Positions 17,703 through 26,810 of a stretch of 64,000 bases of DNA are shown in pieces. This DNA is from Clostridioides sp. ES-S-0010-02. Its GTDB lineage: Bacteria; Bacillota; Clostridia; Peptostreptococcales; Peptostreptococcaceae. The stretch is from positions 2,659,317 to 2,723,316 of the forward strand of contig CP067345.1 of the NCBI GenBank assembly GCA_020641055.1. The letters are read 5' to 3'. Under the pieces are notes generated by a model. It saw nothing but the letters and a program-made list of their open reading frames with translations, had not been told where the DNA came from and did no database searches. Numbering within the stretch: position 1 is the first letter of the stretch; every line of letters starts with the position of its first letter. Made by a program: the position numbers and the translations under genes.

Positions 17703-18971
17703 TTAATTTGCTACAAAGAATAACTTGTCTTGTAAACTTACATCTCCATTTATCAATTCAGCTTCATATACTGTTTTTTTAAGATTAATATCAAATACTT
17801 GAAATTTTATTGGCTTGGTTCCAACTATATCAGAAGTAACTCCACTTCCTTTTTTCTCTCCTGAAATAGTTTCCTTTACACTTGAAATAGAGTATATTTT
17901 ATCGTCTAATAACTTAACTTTCCTAACACCAGATAGTGCTTCATCATAATCTACTTTTAAATTAAGCTTTTCATAATCTTCTAGTTTAATTTCATTAGAA
18001 TCAACACTATAAACAAGATTAATTATAAAACGACTCTTATCTGTAACTATAATATTTAGTTTGTTATCTTTAACGATATAGTCTAACTTTGTTTTACTCA
18101 ATAAGCCCATTTCCCCTTGGTCAGCATTTTTTTCTTTATTTAAATTATCCATAAACTTGTTACTTTTATCGAAAGAATTCTCTTCTATATCATACACAAT
18201 GAAATCTGAATAATTATCATGCCCTTCAATGTCACCATTTATCTCTTTGTTGTTTAACCTCTCTAAATAAAGTTTACTTCCAATAGAAAATTTAATCTCA
18301 TTAATATTTTGTTGGTATTTACTTTGTGAGTCTAAATTAAATCTATTTAATAATTTATAGGATTTATTTTTTATATCTACCTTTAATATACAAATATTAT
18401 TGACTGTAACACCTGAAACATTTGTTTCACTAATCACCATATATAAATTTCCTCTATATATTTTGTTAAAAATAGTTTGCCAACTATTTTCTTTAAAATC
18501 AGATTTTTTTAAATCAATATCAAAATTTTCTTCTAAGCCACTTTTCAAATTTTTATTTGAAACTTTTATATAATCATTTAAATTGTTTCTTTCCTGTACT
18601 GAATTAGACTTAGTAGAAGTATATGCTACCCCTATATTCAAATCATCTTTATATATAAATTCGATTCCTTTACCATCAATAAAATCGCTGTATTTCTTAT
18701 CAATATGCAAATAATCATTTCCAATTTTAGTTTTAGGATTTATATCATTTCTTGTCCCATTTTTACTTATGGTTACTTCTTCATAAGTATATCTACTTAT
18801 ATTCGGTGTATATACTAAACTAACTCTTCCTATATCCTTTAGATTACCATTTAAAGTTCTTATAGATAATTTATTTTTACTAAGACAACTCAATATCAAA
18901 GTCATAATAATCATTGATAAACATACTGTTATAAAACATATTGTATATTTTCCTAATTTCTTTTCTCTCAT
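17703..18971 (-). CDS. Membrane-anchored extracytoplasmic protein of ABC operon (paralogue of the 19804 gene)
   Basis: A 422-residue protein with one N-terminal hydrophobic anchor (about residues 10-30), the rest being extracytoplasmic. I do not recognise a named domain. Just after the anchor is LSIRTLNGNLKDIGRV, which matches LSIKTIKGDQDELGYI in the protein at 19804-21015, so the two are paralogues. Alternating short beta-strand-like segments suggest a beta-propeller-type fold, but this is a guess. It is the last gene of a six-gene operon with two permeases, one ATPase and a GntR regulator, and probably works with the permease encoded 11 bases upstream. Confidence 0.8.
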   Translation of the reverse strand: MREKKLGKYTICFITVCLSMIIMTLILSCLSKNKLSIRTLNGNLKDIGRVSLVYTPNISRYTYEEVTISKNGTRNDINPKTKIGNDYLHIDKKYSDFIDGKGIEFIYKDDLNIGVAYTSTKSNSVQERNNLNDYIKVSNKNLKSGLEENFDIDLKKSDFKENSWQTIFNKIYRGNLYMVISETNVSGVTVNNICILKVDIKNKSYKLLNRFNLDSQSKYQQNINEIKFSIGSKLYLERLNNKEINGDIEGHDNYSDFIVYDIEENSFDKSNKFMDNLNKEKNADQGEMGLLSKTKLDYIVKDNKLNIIVTDKSRFIINLVYSVDSNEIKLEDYEKLNLKVDYDEALSGVRKVKLLDDKIYSISSVKETISGEKKGSGVTSDIVGTKPIKFQVFDINLKKTVYEAELINGDVSLQDKLFFVAN

Positions 18972-18982
18972 ATAGACACCTC

Positions 18983-19798
18983 CTAAAAGTCAATTTTATT
19001 ATTTAAAAGTTTATTAGACATAAAACTACATACAAATATGCTCACACTTGAATATACTACAGTAAATACATTACTATATTCATAAGGTATAATAAACTCT
19101 ACAAGAATTATAAATATTAGAATTTCTATAACTAAAAATAGAAAACTCATTAAAGCTCTCATCTTATACACAGATTTATTTATAAGAATTGATGTGAATA
19201 CTACACATATAACTCCTATTAGTAAAAATACATATTCTACTAATAAGTTCTCAAAGCTGTATGGAAGTAAAATATTTAATTTATATATTGTTTCTTGTAC
19301 AAAATTATAGTTTGCAATACTACCAAGCATATAATTAGGTAGTATTTTACTTGCAATAAATAAAGTTATTGTAAATAATATAGTGTAGCTATACACTAGA
19401 AACAATACATTTAATAATTTAGATATATAAATATTAATTTTATTCTTAGGAAGCATCACAAGTGTATATATGGATTTGCTTTTCATGTCAAAATCTCTAT
19501 ACCAAATAAAAAAAGCATAACAAATACACACAAATATCCCAAATAAAAAACATGATTGTATAGAACCCATTATGTTTCCAAAACTTGAAAATCCCATGAC
19601 ACTTGCTGTTTCTATTGTCTTTCCTACTTTTGATAACTGCTCAGTTTTTACTGCATTTTCTATTATATAGTTATAATCATTTAAATTTTTCAATAGATTT
19701 AAAAATACAATAGAACAAAAACAACTTATTATAAATATATAATTTTTTATGTTTCTTTTTAAATCAAACTCAAATAACTTCATTAAATCCCTCATCAA
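18983..19798 (-). CDS. ABC transporter permease, second copy in operon
   Basis: A 271-residue protein with about six hydrophobic segments. The motif RDFDMKSKSIYTLVMLP-x-NK (near residues 98-116) closely matches RDFFSKNQSIYTLMMLP-x-NK in the permease at 21026, showing a duplication. The pair may form a heterodimer with the single ATPase at 21843. It lies between two exported-protein genes, 5 bases after one and 11 bases before the other. Confidence 0.85.
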   Translation of the reverse strand: MMRDLMKLFEFDLKRNIKNYIFIISCFCSIVFLNLLKNLNDYNYIIENAVKTEQLSKVGKTIETASVMGFSSFGNIMGSIQSCFLFGIFVCICYAFFIWYRDFDMKSKSIYTLVMLPKNKINIYISKLLNVLFLVYSYTILFTITLFIASKILPNYMLGSIANYNFVQETIYKLNILLPYSFENLLVEYVFLLIGVICVVFTSILINKSVYKMRALMSFLFLVIEILIFIILVEFIIPYEYSNVFTVVYSSVSIFVCSFMSNKLLNNKIDF

Positions 19799-19803
19799 TT
19801 CAC

Positions 19804-21015
19804 CTACTTTATTTCAAATTCTAAACTGCTATTTGAACTATTAAACTGTAATTCTCCCTTATACACTATTTCTTTCGAATTTTTATTTATTATATATAGA
19901 ATAGTCTTATTGTCCCAGGGTAGTACGGAATTTGTTTTTGATGTACATACAATGATTTTATTTGAATCAATTTCAATGTTTCTGATGCTTCTTTCTTCTT
20001 TTTCATCCAAAACATATTTATCTTCAACTAAACTGCCATCTAGTATGTTATAAGTTATTAAATTTACCTCTTTACTTTTATTGGAATTATCTCTTTCTGA
20101 CATTATCATATATAATTTACTATCTTTTAGCTTTGCTTTTTCCAAAGACATTCTATTATAACTTTTTAATTCTATTATTTTCTCTTTATTCTCTTTAACA
20201 TTATACTCAAGTAAATTGAGCTTAGAATCAACATCATCCCATGTATTTGCATTTATCGCTTCTATCAAAATATACATTTTATCTCCATCTTTACTAGAAT
20301 AACTTACATCAATACTCTGTATGTTGTTGTATTTTTCAAAAAGATACTTGCTTATATTTATACTTTTTATCGTCTCTATTTTTTTACTTTTAGTATTAAT
20401 CTTTATTATATCTATAGTATTCAAATCTTTTTCATTTTTTTCTGATGACTCATTTGGAGCATAAAGCACAGACACATATAAATCTTTTTTGTATCTTTTT
20501 GATGATAGCACTTTTACATGATACTCATCGATATCTTTATCTACTTTATATTTAGTTCTTATAAAATTATCCATATCTAGTTTTTCATATTCAACTTTTT
20601 TATCACTTCCTTCTGAAATAAATACACCTTTTTCTAGGTCTTCTTTTTTCTCATCTATAACAAAATTTATCCCTTTTGAACTAGATTTAGAATCATCACT
20701 TATTTCAAAACCAACATGAGCTATTGAATCCAAACCACTAGAGACATCGATTAGGTTATTCGTGTTCTCACTCTCTTTTATTGATTTTAATAATTCTGTT
20801 TTTTTAGTTTTATTGCTTCCATTTATTATATATCTTGAATTTATATATCCATTAAAATCATATCCAAAATATATGTTTATATAACCCAATTCATCTTGGT
20901 CACCTTTTATCGTTTTTATACTTAAATTGTTTTCATTGTTCAATAGGTCTATACTAAAATATATTGCCACTGCTAAAAATATAATAAGTATAGATATTTT
21001 AGATTTTAATTTCAT
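19804..21015 (-). CDS. Membrane-anchored extracytoplasmic protein of ABC operon (first copy)
   Basis: A 403-residue protein with a single N-terminal hydrophobic segment (about residues 8-25) and a long extracytoplasmic region rich in Lys, Ser and Asp. No family is recognised. It shares the post-anchor motif and overall layout with the protein at 17703. It follows the first permease by 10 bases and precedes the second by 5, giving the repeated order permease, exported protein, permease, exported protein. It could be a sensor or accessory binding subunit. Confidence 0.8.
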   Translation of the reverse strand: MKLKSKISILIIFLAVAIYFSIDLLNNENNLSIKTIKGDQDELGYINIYFGYDFNGYINSRYIINGSNKTKKTELLKSIKESENTNNLIDVSSGLDSIAHVGFEISDDSKSSSKGINFVIDEKKEDLEKGVFISEGSDKKVEYEKLDMDNFIRTKYKVDKDIDEYHVKVLSSKRYKKDLYVSVLYAPNESSEKNEKDLNTIDIIKINTKSKKIETIKSINISKYLFEKYNNIQSIDVSYSSKDGDKMYILIEAINANTWDDVDSKLNLLEYNVKENKEKIIELKSYNRMSLEKAKLKDSKLYMIMSERDNSNKSKEVNLITYNILDGSLVEDKYVLDEKEERSIRNIEIDSNKIIVCTSKTNSVLPWDNKTILYIINKNSKEIVYKGELQFNSSNSSLEFEIK

Positions 21016-21025
21016 GTCACACCTC

Positions 21026-21850
21026 CTAAATAGACAATTTCTTATTTATTAAGAAATAAGAGATTCCATTTAAAATAAACATTATAACTATAAAACTTAA
21101 TACATAGTTACCTAAGGAATTAAGTTGTGTTCCAACAAATCCATAATACTTTCTAAACAAACTAATTATATTTATATATACTGTTGAAAAATATAACCCT
21201 GCCAAAATTATCAAGGTAATTAAAATCACATAAAATTTACCTCTGTAAGAAAATGTGAATAATATACAACTATTCAAAAAAGAAATAGCTACAAACAGTA
21301 AAAATACATAAATTGTTATGAAAGAAATAAAATCGATTGGAATACTTTTTAAATTTAAATAATATAAATCCTGAGCAAAGGACATATTAACTATTGGAAC
21401 ATTTCTAAAAACAAAATTAAATATGTGTTTACATATAAATAATGTTGCTATCTGACTTATCAAAAAACCATATACCATTGTTATCAAAGTGATTGACTTA
21501 GATATACAAAGTTTAAATTTATTCTGAGGTAACATCATTAAAGTATAAATACTTTGATTTTTAGAAAAGAAATCTCTTTTCCACATAAAAATATAGTATG
21601 TAAACATTCCCAATATTCCATACAGCAAAATTGTTTGGATACATCTAAGATTGCCAATGATACCTATTCCATAAAATACACCTCCAAAATCCTCTATTGC
21701 TAAGTTTATAATAAATTTAGAGTTCTTAAATTTAATAATTTCAAATAAATTTAAGCCCAATGTAATTAAAGATAAAAAAGATATATAGGCTATATAAAAC
21801 CTCTTATTTCTCCTTAAATCTACATTTATTAGACATAGAAGCTTATTCAT
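21026..21850 (-). CDS. ABC transporter permease, first copy in operon
   Basis: A 274-residue integral membrane protein with about six helices and the motif SIYTLMMLPQNKFKLCISK (about residues 100-118), also found in the second permease. The start overlaps the ATPase stop by 8 bases, so they are translationally coupled. Confidence 0.87.
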   Translation of the reverse strand: MNKLLCLINVDLRRNKRFYIAYISFLSLITLGLNLFEIIKFKNSKFIINLAIEDFGGVFYGIGIIGNLRCIQTILLYGILGMFTYYIFMWKRDFFSKNQSIYTLMMLPQNKFKLCISKSITLITMVYGFLISQIATLFICKHIFNFVFRNVPIVNMSFAQDLYYLNLKSIPIDFISFITIYVFLLFVAISFLNSCILFTFSYRGKFYVILITLIILAGLYFSTVYINIISLFRKYYGFVGTQLNSLGNYVLSFIVIMFILNGISYFLINKKLSI

Positions 21851-22574
21851 TCTTATATACCTCCCTCATTTTATCTAATATAGACTTACCTTCTCTTTCT
21901 CTCAAATCTTCTGCATTAAATGATGTTATTACTTTACCTTCATCAAGAATTATAACTTCATCAACTAGACTTTCTATTTCTACTATCTCATGAGTGGTTA
22001 TAATAATAGCTTGATTTTCTTTCATATACTGTGCTATCACTCCTATAAATTCTTCTCTTTTAAACAAGTCAATCCCTGTGAATGGTTCATCAAGTAATAT
22101 ATAGTCTGGGTCTTGACAAAATCCAAGAATTAATTTTACTCTTGCAATATTTCCTTTAGATAAATTGTCAATTAATTCATTTTCATTCAGTTTAAATATA
22201 TCCATCATTTCTTTTGATTTTTCTTTATTCCATCTTGGATAAAAAATTTCCATAAATTCAAATGACTCTTTTATTGTTGTATTACTAAAGTGAGATTCTA
22301 CATCTGGAACAAATGCAAGTTTATTATATATGTTTTTATTCATTTTTTCTCCATCTATTAAAATCTCTCCACTATCAATTTTTATAAGCCCTGCTATTGC
22401 TTTTAAAATTGTTGACTTACCAACACCATTTATCCCAAGTAAAGCTGTTATTTTTCCTTTTTCAATACTAAAGCTTACATTCTTTAAAGCATCTATTTTC
22501 TTTACTTTTAGTCCTTGCATTCTTTTATATGTTTTGCTTACATTTTTAATTTCTATCATATTAGTATCCTCCAT
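21843..22574 (-). CDS. ABC transporter ATPase of duplicated-permease operon
   Basis: A 243-residue ATPase. Walker A is LGINGVGKST, the signature is the weak LSKGNIARVKL, and Walker B is YILLDEPFTGID. This is the YtrB-like type, as in the operon at 7619. It is the only ATPase for two permeases, implying a shared engine. It follows the GntR gene by 57 bases. An upstream in-frame ATG pair exists; the start at 22574 is preceded by sequence with only a modest ribosome-binding site, so the start could instead be the Met five codons in. Confidence 0.9.
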   Translation of the reverse strand: MEDTNMIEIKNVSKTYKRMQGLKVKKIDALKNVSFSIEKGKITALLGINGVGKSTILKAIAGLIKIDSGEILIDGEKMNKNIYNKLAFVPDVESHFSNTTIKESFEFMEIFYPRWNKEKSKEMMDIFKLNENELIDNLSKGNIARVKLILGFCQDPDYILLDEPFTGIDLFKREEFIGVIAQYMKENQAIIITTHEIVEIESLVDEVIILDEGKVITSFNAEDLREREGKSILDKMREVYKNE

Positions 22575-22631
22575 ATTTAATATGCTTGTACAATTAACCT
22601 TATAAGTTAAGTGTTTATATTTATTAAAAAA

Positions 22632-22988
22632 CTAATATCTATCTTCTATTATCTTTAAAACTTCTTCTTTAGTAACATTTATTGCCTTCATATCTTCTAT
22701 AAATACAACTAAAGATTCATTTATTAACTCTAGTTTTAAATTTTTTAATATATTTTCATCAACTGTCACGCTACTCTGATAGTTTTTAAAAGTATTTATT
22801 ATATTCATATCACCCATCTCCTTATATGCCCTTTGAACAGTATTTAAATTTACTTTTAAATTAAGTGCCATTTCTCTTCTTGATGGTATTGTTTCTCCTG
22901 GTTTTAATTCTCCTGTTACTATTTGTCTCTTTATATGCTTTATTATTTGCAAATAAATTGGAGATGTATTATCTAATTCAAAATTCAT
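22632..22988 (-). CDS. GntR-family regulator, YtrA subfamily (second locus)
   Basis: A 118-residue protein with an N-terminal winged helix (SPIYLQIIKHIKRQIVTGEL through LKVNLNTVQRAYKEMGDM) and a short C-terminal dimerisation tail. It is the first gene of the operon running to 17703. Two identical-arm operators lie upstream at 23004 and 23078, one covering the promoter, so autorepression is likely. The class typically responds to cell-envelope stress or to metabolites bound directly. Confidence 0.92.
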   Translation of the reverse strand: MNFELDNTSPIYLQIIKHIKRQIVTGELKPGETIPSRREMALNLKVNLNTVQRAYKEMGDMNIINTFKNYQSSVTVDENILKNLKLELINESLVVFIEDMKAINVTKEEVLKIIEDRY

Positions 22989-23003
22989 ACTTCCTCCTAT
23001 TCT

Positions 23004-23027
23004 AGTGTATTAATACGATAATACACT
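23004..23027. promoter_or_regulatory. GntR operator, downstream copy
   Basis: AGTGTATTA and TAATACACT around a 6-base centre, 15 bases before the GntR start codon. Same arms as the copy at 23078, 74 bases apart (about seven helical turns). Confidence 0.82.
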
Positions 23028-23077
23028 TTTTCTAAAAAAATACACTTCTACTTTAAATTTTATTTTATATTTCGTTA

Positions 23078-23101
23078 AGTGTATTATACGATTAATACAC
23101 T
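23078..23101. promoter_or_regulatory. GntR operator, upstream copy over the -10 region
   Basis: AGTGTATTA-N6-TAATACACT, identical arms to 23004-23027. It overlaps the -10 box and spacer of the operon promoter. Confidence 0.82.
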
Positions 23102-23112
23102 TAATTTGTAAA
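23083..23112 (-). promoter_or_regulatory. Sigma-A promoter of the second GntR/ABC operon
   Basis: TTTACA (23107-23112) and TATAAT (23083-23088) on the minus strand with an 18-base spacer, with the operator lying across it. Confidence 0.7.
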
Positions 23113-23294
23113 TACTTTTTAATAAATTATTTGATTTTAATTTATTAAATCATTGAAATCAAAATTCAAATAATAAGTTTACAAAATTGAGCATCAAATG
23201 AGAGGATATATATTTTATGTTATGTTAGACTTGAAAACAAACAAGGTAAGGTTATATCATCAATGAATCAAAAATCTTATATTGTACTAATACT

Positions 23295-23316
23295 TAATGG
23301 GTTAATTAAACCATTA
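23295..23316 (+). promoter_or_regulatory. Near-palindrome upstream of the GyrI-like gene
   Basis: TAATGG-N10-CCATTA with TTAATTAA in the centre, ending 25 bases before the start codon at 23342. The position suits an operator in the promoter of the plus-strand operon, followed by an AAGGAGG ribosome-binding site. No clear -35/-10 pair was found. Confidence 0.5.
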
Positions 23317-23341
23317 TAAACATACCTAAGGAGGAAAACAA

Positions 23342-23800
23342 ATGAATTATAAAATTGAAATTAAAAACATCGAATCAGTCACAGCAGCTACTATGAGTTA
23401 CAATGGACCCATGACTGAAGCAACAAAATATTTTCCAAATGTATTTAAATCTATAAAAGGAAAATCAAATGGTGCACCATTCTTTTGCTACCATAATGTT
23501 GACCAAGAAACTGGCATAGGAAAAATGGAGTTATGTGTACCAACTTCTGAAACTCCAAATCGTATGGGTGTAACAATAAAAGAGTTTCCTAAAACAAAAG
23601 CTTTGTTTTTTACCCACATTGGTTCATATAACAATTTGCCGAAAACATATGAAATGATATTTAAATATATTCATGAAAATAATCTAACAATAAAAACTCC
23701 TTGGAGAGAAGTATTTATTAAAGGACCAGGTATGCTAATAAAAGGTAATCCAGATAAATATATTACAGAAATCATATTTCCACTTAAAGAGGAGGAATAA
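23342..23800 (+). CDS. GyrI-like / effector-binding domain protein
   Basis: A 152-residue stand-alone effector-binding domain of the kind found at the C-terminus of AraC- and MerR-type multidrug regulators and in GyrI/SbmC. Recognisable features are the opening IEIKNIESVTAATMSYNGPM, the central ELCVPTSE and KEFPKTKALFFTHIGSYNNL, and the C-terminal YITEIIFPL. No DNA-binding part is present. It is the first gene of an operon with a drug-type ABC exporter (3 bases to the next gene), so it may bind and sequester the same compounds. Confidence 0.82.
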   Translation: MNYKIEIKNIESVTAATMSYNGPMTEATKYFPNVFKSIKGKSNGAPFFCYHNVDQETGIGKMELCVPTSETPNRMGVTIKEFPKTKALFFTHIGSYNNLPKTYEMIFKYIHENNLTIKTPWREVFIKGPGMLIKGNPDKYITEIIFPLKEEE

Positions 23801-23803
23801 TAC

Positions 23804-24766
23804 ATGTTGGCAATCGAAATCAACAATTTAGTAAAACAATATAAAAATGGTGTAAGAGCTTTAAATGGTCTAAGTTTTAGTGTAAAGACTGGAGAAATAT
23901 TTTCTTTACTTGGTCCAAATGGTGCTGGTAAATCTTCGCTTATCAATATTTTGACCACTTTTTATAAGCCTACAGCGGGTAATGTAACGATGCTTGGAAA
24001 AGACTTAATAAATAATCCATCTTGGATACGCACTCAAATTGCTTGTGTAGCACAACAAGTATCTATTGATGAACACCTGTCTCTCATGGAAAACATGATA
24101 TTCCAAAGCAAAATGTATAAAGTGGAACCACAAGTTGCAAAAGAAAGAATAAACTCTTTAATTGAAAAATTTGAGTTAACTAGTTACTTAAAGTATCCTA
24201 CTTCATCTTATTCTGGTGGAGTAAAACGTAGATTAGATATAGCTATGAATATGGTGTCGTCTCCTAAGATTCTGTTTTTAGATGAACCTACTGTTGGTAT
24301 GGATGTAGATTCAAGAAAAGCTATGTGGGATATGCTACTAAAAATTAGAGATGAATATGGTACAACTATTTTTCTAACTACTCATTATCTTGAAGAAGCT
24401 GAACAGCTAAGTGATAATATCTGTATTATGAAAAATGGAAAAGATTTGGCACAAGGAACACCATCTAGTTTACGTAATTATATTAAGCAAAATATACTTC
24501 GTATCGCATTTCATGATATTGAAGATATAAAAAAATATAAGAATGATATTAAAAATGCTTGCTTAGTTAAATTTATGAATATACATGAAAATTCTCTTTT
24601 CATAAGTGTAGAAGAAAGTAGAACTTCACTTACTTTAATAAATAAATTTCTTTTAGAGCATAAAATAAAGTTTGATGCGATAGAAATTGTAGAGCCAAGT
24701 CTTGAAGATGTTTTTTTAGCATTAACAAGTTCTAAGAAAGATTTAAAGGAGGAATGGAAATGTTAA
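23804..24766 (+). CDS. Drug-type ABC transporter ATPase (DrrA-like)
   Basis: A 320-residue ATPase. Walker A is GPNGAGKSS, the signature SYSGGVKRRLDIA, Walker B ILFLDEPTVGMDVDSR. The C-terminal about 80 residues form the extra domain (DUF4162-like) seen in daunorubicin-type exporters. It starts 3 bases after the GyrI-like gene, and the permease start overlaps its end by 13 bases. The three genes should be one transcript for export of a hydrophobic compound. Confidence 0.92.
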   Translation: MLAIEINNLVKQYKNGVRALNGLSFSVKTGEIFSLLGPNGAGKSSLINILTTFYKPTAGNVTMLGKDLINNPSWIRTQIACVAQQVSIDEHLSLMENMIFQSKMYKVEPQVAKERINSLIEKFELTSYLKYPTSSYSGGVKRRLDIAMNMVSSPKILFLDEPTVGMDVDSRKAMWDMLLKIRDEYGTTIFLTTHYLEEAEQLSDNICIMKNGKDLAQGTPSSLRNYIKQNILRIAFHDIEDIKKYKNDIKNACLVKFMNIHENSLFISVEESRTSLTLINKFLLEHKIKFDAIEIVEPSLEDVFLALTSSKKDLKEEWKC

Positions 24767-25509
24767 ATATCTTATGGCGTAATATGAAATGGCGTTTTAA
24801 AAATCCAATTTCATTTGTAGTTACTATATTACAACCTCTTCTTTGGCTTGTACTTTATAGCTCTGTTGCAAACCAAACTATGAGTGATATGAATGTCGAT
24901 AATTATACAGCTTTTATACTTCCAGGTATAATTGTATTGGTTATCTTTTCATCATGTAGTAGTGGTGGTATCATCAATTTTATAATGAAAAATAGCGGGA
25001 GTTTTTATAGAGTTTTAATTGCACCTATTAGTCGATATTCCATTGTCTTTGGTCAGTTACTAGAAGCTATCCTAGTGTCTTTTATTGAAGTAGCAATTTT
25101 ATGCATAGTAAGCATATTCTTTTCAGTAAAAATAGCATCTGGTATTGGTGGAATTGCTATAATGATAGTATTGATATTTATGACAGCCTTTTTTTTATCA
25201 AGCCTAGCTTATGCTATAAGTCTATTATTACCAAATGAAATAATTTATGAAACAATTATGACTGCCATTGTACTTCCTATTTTCTTTTTAAGCTCTGCTC
25301 TCTTCCCTGTTGAAGATTTATCTGGAGGATTAAAAATAGCAGTTATGCTCAATCCATTTACCCATGTTATTAATACTTTACGTAGTCTAATATTTGGTGA
25401 AACCATTCTAGTTGGAGATATACTACCTGTTATAGTGTTATTTTTAATATTGTGTTGTGGAAGTTTCGCACTTGCTATGTGGAGACTGAAAAAAGAAATG
25501 GTAAGTTAA
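24754..25509 (+). CDS. ABC-2 type permease (DrrB-like)
   Basis: A 251-residue permease with six hydrophobic segments and the ABC-2 features NIMDNG-like region replaced here by FIMKNSGSFYRVLIAPISR, and PIFFLSSALFPVEDL before the last helices. Overlaps the ATPase by 13 bases. Exports the drug or peptide together with that ATPase. A strong terminator follows at 25580. Confidence 0.9.
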   Translation: MEMLNILWRNMKWRFKNPISFVVTILQPLLWLVLYSSVANQTMSDMNVDNYTAFILPGIIVLVIFSSCSSGGIINFIMKNSGSFYRVLIAPISRYSIVFGQLLEAILVSFIEVAILCIVSIFFSVKIASGIGGIAIMIVLIFMTAFFLSSLAYAISLLLPNEIIYETIMTAIVLPIFFLSSALFPVEDLSGGLKIAVMLNPFTHVINTLRSLIFGETILVGDILPVIVLFLILCCGSFALAMWRLKKEMVS

Positions 25510-25579
25510 TTTTTGAAGATAATGTGTGTAGATTTGTAAAAAACTAATCTATTATATATACACTAATATATATACACTA

Positions 25580-25632
25580 AAAAAGTGGTGTTCCAAAATG
25601 ATTAATTAAAATCATTTTGAGACACCACCTTT
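25580..25632 (+). terminator. Terminator after the DrrAB-like operon
   Basis: A long stem: AAAGTGGTGT...AAAATGATT pairs with AATCATTTT...ACACCACCTTT with one internal loop. It ends the plus-strand operon and probably also the minus-strand PTS operon ending at 25707. Confidence 0.8.
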
Positions 25633-25706
25633 ATAATTCATGCTACTTAAGTGTATATTTATAAATTTATACAAGAAACTATAAACTAAAGTACTTATAT
25701 GTATAA

Positions 25707-26762
25707 TTACTTATTAAACTTCTTACTACCTAACTTCATGTGGAACTTAGTATCTTTTGGAATACTTGGGTTTATACCTCTTAATGTAGGTATTTCTCCA
25801 CATATCAATTGTATAGGTACTATGAAGTTAAACGTTTGATAGTAAGGATTATCTATAATATCTGCCTTTAAATTTTTATCTTCTTCTGCAACATCTCTAC
25901 CTATGACAAATACATTGTCTGTCCATCCAGAAAGTACTTCAACCATCTTAGTTACTCTAGGTTCTCTTCCTGTATCTAGTATAAATATAGTAGAATCACT
26001 ATTTATAGCATTGTATACACCATGTATGAACTCTTCAAACTCATATCCAGTTACAGGAATTCTCATTGTCTCTAATAATTTTAATGCTGACTCTAATGTA
26101 TCTCCATATATATCAGAGTGACCTACTACTCTTATTTCTTTAGCGTTAACTAACTTTTCTTTGTTTCTTTCAATCCATTGCTCAGATGATTTATATACTG
26201 ATTCAAATCTATCTATTGCATCCAATATCTTATTTATCTCTTCATTGTACTTTTCACTAGATATTATTCCCTTTTCTCTAGCTATTTGAAGACCTAATAA
26301 CATTAAATTTAACTTTGTACAATAAAAGCCTTTTGTTTTAGCACCAGATTTTTCTTCACCACAATTCACTGTTAATATATAGTCAGAAATCTCATCTATT
26401 AGAGCATTTTTACAGCCTGCCATAGATGCTATTTTACAACCCTTGTCTTCAGCTAACTTCATAGCATTATATGCAGAATAACTACTTCCACCTTGAGATA
26501 TTCCCACCACTAAAGTATTTTTATTATCAAATTTAAATGTATCTTCAGTTATCATAAATGGATACTTTTCTACAACATCTATGTCTAATAAATTTTGCAA
26601 ATATGGTTGTACTTGCAATCCTGAGTGATAACTAGTACCTGAACCTGTTATTATAATCTTTTTTATATCTTCTTTCTTAATTTCATTAAATAAATTATCT
26701 GCATTAGATATCATTTCTCTCATTTTTGCTGGTGTTTCTAACATATAATCTTGTATTCTCAT
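25707..26762 (-). CDS. SIS-domain sugar-phosphate deglycase/isomerase (GlmS/FrlB-like)
   Basis: A 351-residue protein with two SIS (sugar isomerase) domains: residues about 35-150 with GSGTSYHSG and VGISQGGSSYS, and about 195-330 with VGHSDIYGDTLES and GYEFEEFIHGVYN. No glutaminase domain is present. Such enzymes act on 6-phosphorylated amino sugars or Amadori compounds. It is the last gene of a mannose-family PTS operon with a LevR-type activator. The layout is like the glucoselysine/fructoselysine (gfr) operons of enteric bacteria, so an Amadori-product deglycase is a reasonable guess. Substrate is not proven by sequence. Confidence 0.82.
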   Translation of the reverse strand: MRIQDYMLETPAKMREMISNADNLFNEIKKEDIKKIIITGSGTSYHSGLQVQPYLQNLLDIDVVEKYPFMITEDTFKFDNKNTLVVGISQGGSSYSAYNAMKLAEDKGCKIASMAGCKNALIDEISDYILTVNCGEEKSGAKTKGFYCTKLNLMLLGLQIAREKGIISSEKYNEEINKILDAIDRFESVYKSSEQWIERNKEKLVNAKEIRVVGHSDIYGDTLESALKLLETMRIPVTGYEFEEFIHGVYNAINSDSTIFILDTGREPRVTKMVEVLSGWTDNVFVIGRDVAEEDKNLKADIIDNPYYQTFNFIVPIQLICGEIPTLRGINPSIPKDTKFHMKLGSKKFNK

Positions 26763-26810
26763 TTTGTATGCCTTCCTTATTCATATATTTAATAAATTAT
26801 AATTTTCTTT

